The translations under genes were made by a program, and so were the position numbers. DNA of 64,000 bases from Parahalioglobus pacificus (lineage in GTDB: Bacteria; Pseudomonadota; Gammaproteobacteria; Pseudomonadales; Halieaceae): the NCBI RefSeq assembly GCF_014652275.1, contig NZ_BMYM01000001.1, positions 1,116,001 through 1,180,000 of the forward strand, in the 5' to 3' direction. This document shows positions 63,531-64,000 of the stretch, in pieces (position 1 is the first letter of the stretch; each line of letters begins with the position of its first letter). The notes beneath the pieces were generated by a model, which was given only the letters and a program-made list of their open reading frames with translations, searched no databases and had not been told where the DNA came from.

Positions 63531-63772
63531 CTCGGTAGGCGCCCCACAGCGACGCGACGTCGCCACCAGGCGGCACAACGCCAGACAAATACTTGAAGCC
63601 ACGCGTGAGTCTACGCCCTCTAATGCTGCCCCGAGCGCCAAAGGGAATGCATGCACTACGACGATAACTCGCGCAGCCCTACTCCCGCTGCGGCTAACAG
63701 GCCTGCTAGTAATGCCCATTACGGGGTGTGGGAACAGACACAGGTGGCACCGAATCAATCAGTTCAGGGCGG
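63531..63772. other. Intergenic stretch without a supported gene
   Basis: Apart from a second GGCGCCCCACAG segment at 63539-63550, nothing recognisable was found. Open frames across it on the minus strand run through the tRNA and its duplicate and are not genes. Confidence 0.4.
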
Positions 63773-64000
63773 TCATCGGGGCAGTCTGACAGACGCTTGT
63801 ACACCGCTCGCCTGGTACATCACATGCAGGAAACGATGAGCCGTTACTGGGTCGTTCATAAAAGGCGAGGACTCGAGACCACTCACCGTATTTAGTCGGT
63901 CACGCTCGTAGATGAGCACATCGTCTTTGATGGTGGCCATTACTCGGAGCTCATCCAACGTTTCCGGGTCAACCGCGGTAGGGTCTTCCGAGAGCATCAC
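63773..64000 (-). CDS. Truncated unknown gene at the window edge
   Basis: A frame of at least 75 residues ends in a TGA at 63773 and runs off the window. The visible C-terminus is polar and mixed helical (LDELRVMATIKDDVLIYERD and on, then VTAHRFLHVMYQASGVQ) and shows no signal, membrane helix or motif that I recognise. A start inside the window is possible but not supported. Codon use looks like that of genuine neighbours. Confidence 0.4.
   Translation of the reverse strand: MMLSEDPTAVDPETLDELRVMATIKDDVLIYERDRLNTVSGLESSPFMNDPVTAHRFLHVMYQASGVQASVRLPR

Noticed and set aside
63153-63758. 201-codon minus-strand frame across the tRNA-Ser region
   Set aside because: It reads antisense through the tRNA gene, its duplicated end and two terminators.
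1-64000. CRISPR array, rRNA operon, complete insertion sequence or prophage
   Set aside because: No regularly spaced repeats, rRNA signature, intact transposase, integrase or phage structural gene was seen anywhere in the window.

Overview
The window looks like a chromosomal segment of a marine-type gammaproteobacterium. The gene orders rne-rluC-HAD-maf-yceD-rpmF-fabD-fabG-acpP-fabF-pabC-mltG-tmk-holB-pilZ, tig-clpP-clpX-lon-hupB-ppiD and mltD-gloB-yafS-rnhA-dnaQ are those of Pseudomonas, E. coli and relatives. A predicted exosortase-H-type substrate and an AddAB-type repair pair suggest a lineage near Halieaceae/Cellvibrionales. That placement is inference; no rRNA or marker phylogeny is available here.

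Region 1 (1-5400) is accessory DNA, visibly richer in A+T than the rest. Six small genes lie in tandem on the minus strand (GNAT acetyltransferase, DinB-like protein, zinc-ribbon membrane protein, two multi-pass or two-pass membrane proteins, one secreted protein). Most have a degenerate element, read on the plus strand as CAGCTnnGGGGCCAAAAGCGGAC, at or next to the 3' end. This makes the tract look like a cassette array. Beside it are a frameshifted remnant of a reverse transcriptase/maturase and a predicted exosortase substrate with a DUF1554 lectin-like domain. 

Region 2 (5400-15130) holds sohB-nudC, the dnaQ/rnhA/yafS-like block divergent from gloB-mltD-rlmG, a secreted protein with an internal duplication, a CobB-type sirtuin and a luciferase-like oxidoreductase. 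Region 3 (15137-31110) has an AddA/AddB-like helicase-nuclease pair, a DAHP synthase, nfuA, metH with a DUF2970 gene, a 36-residue membrane protein, a siroheme sulfite reductase with its DUF934 partner and a CPA2 antiporter.

Region 4 (31136-39420) carries the electron-transfer flavoprotein system (etfBA divergent from the quinone oxidoreductase), a DUF1285 gene, a permuted NlpC/P60-type hydrolase, serA and ppiD. Region 5 (39593-46181) continues the protein-quality-control cluster hupB, lon, clpX, clpP, tig, with tRNA-Leu(UAG). Region 6 (46354-48980) is a GH84 hexosaminidase with a phosphomannose-isomerase-like partner and, on the opposite strand, an intergenic unit with a promoter-like sequence, five hairpins and a strong intrinsic terminator: a candidate small RNA. 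Region 7 (49073-63110) is the fatty-acid/cell-envelope/rne supercluster, in which plsX is missing from its usual place between rpmF and fabD. The window ends with tRNA-Ser(UGA), whose 3' end and terminator are partly duplicated downstream, and one truncated unknown gene.
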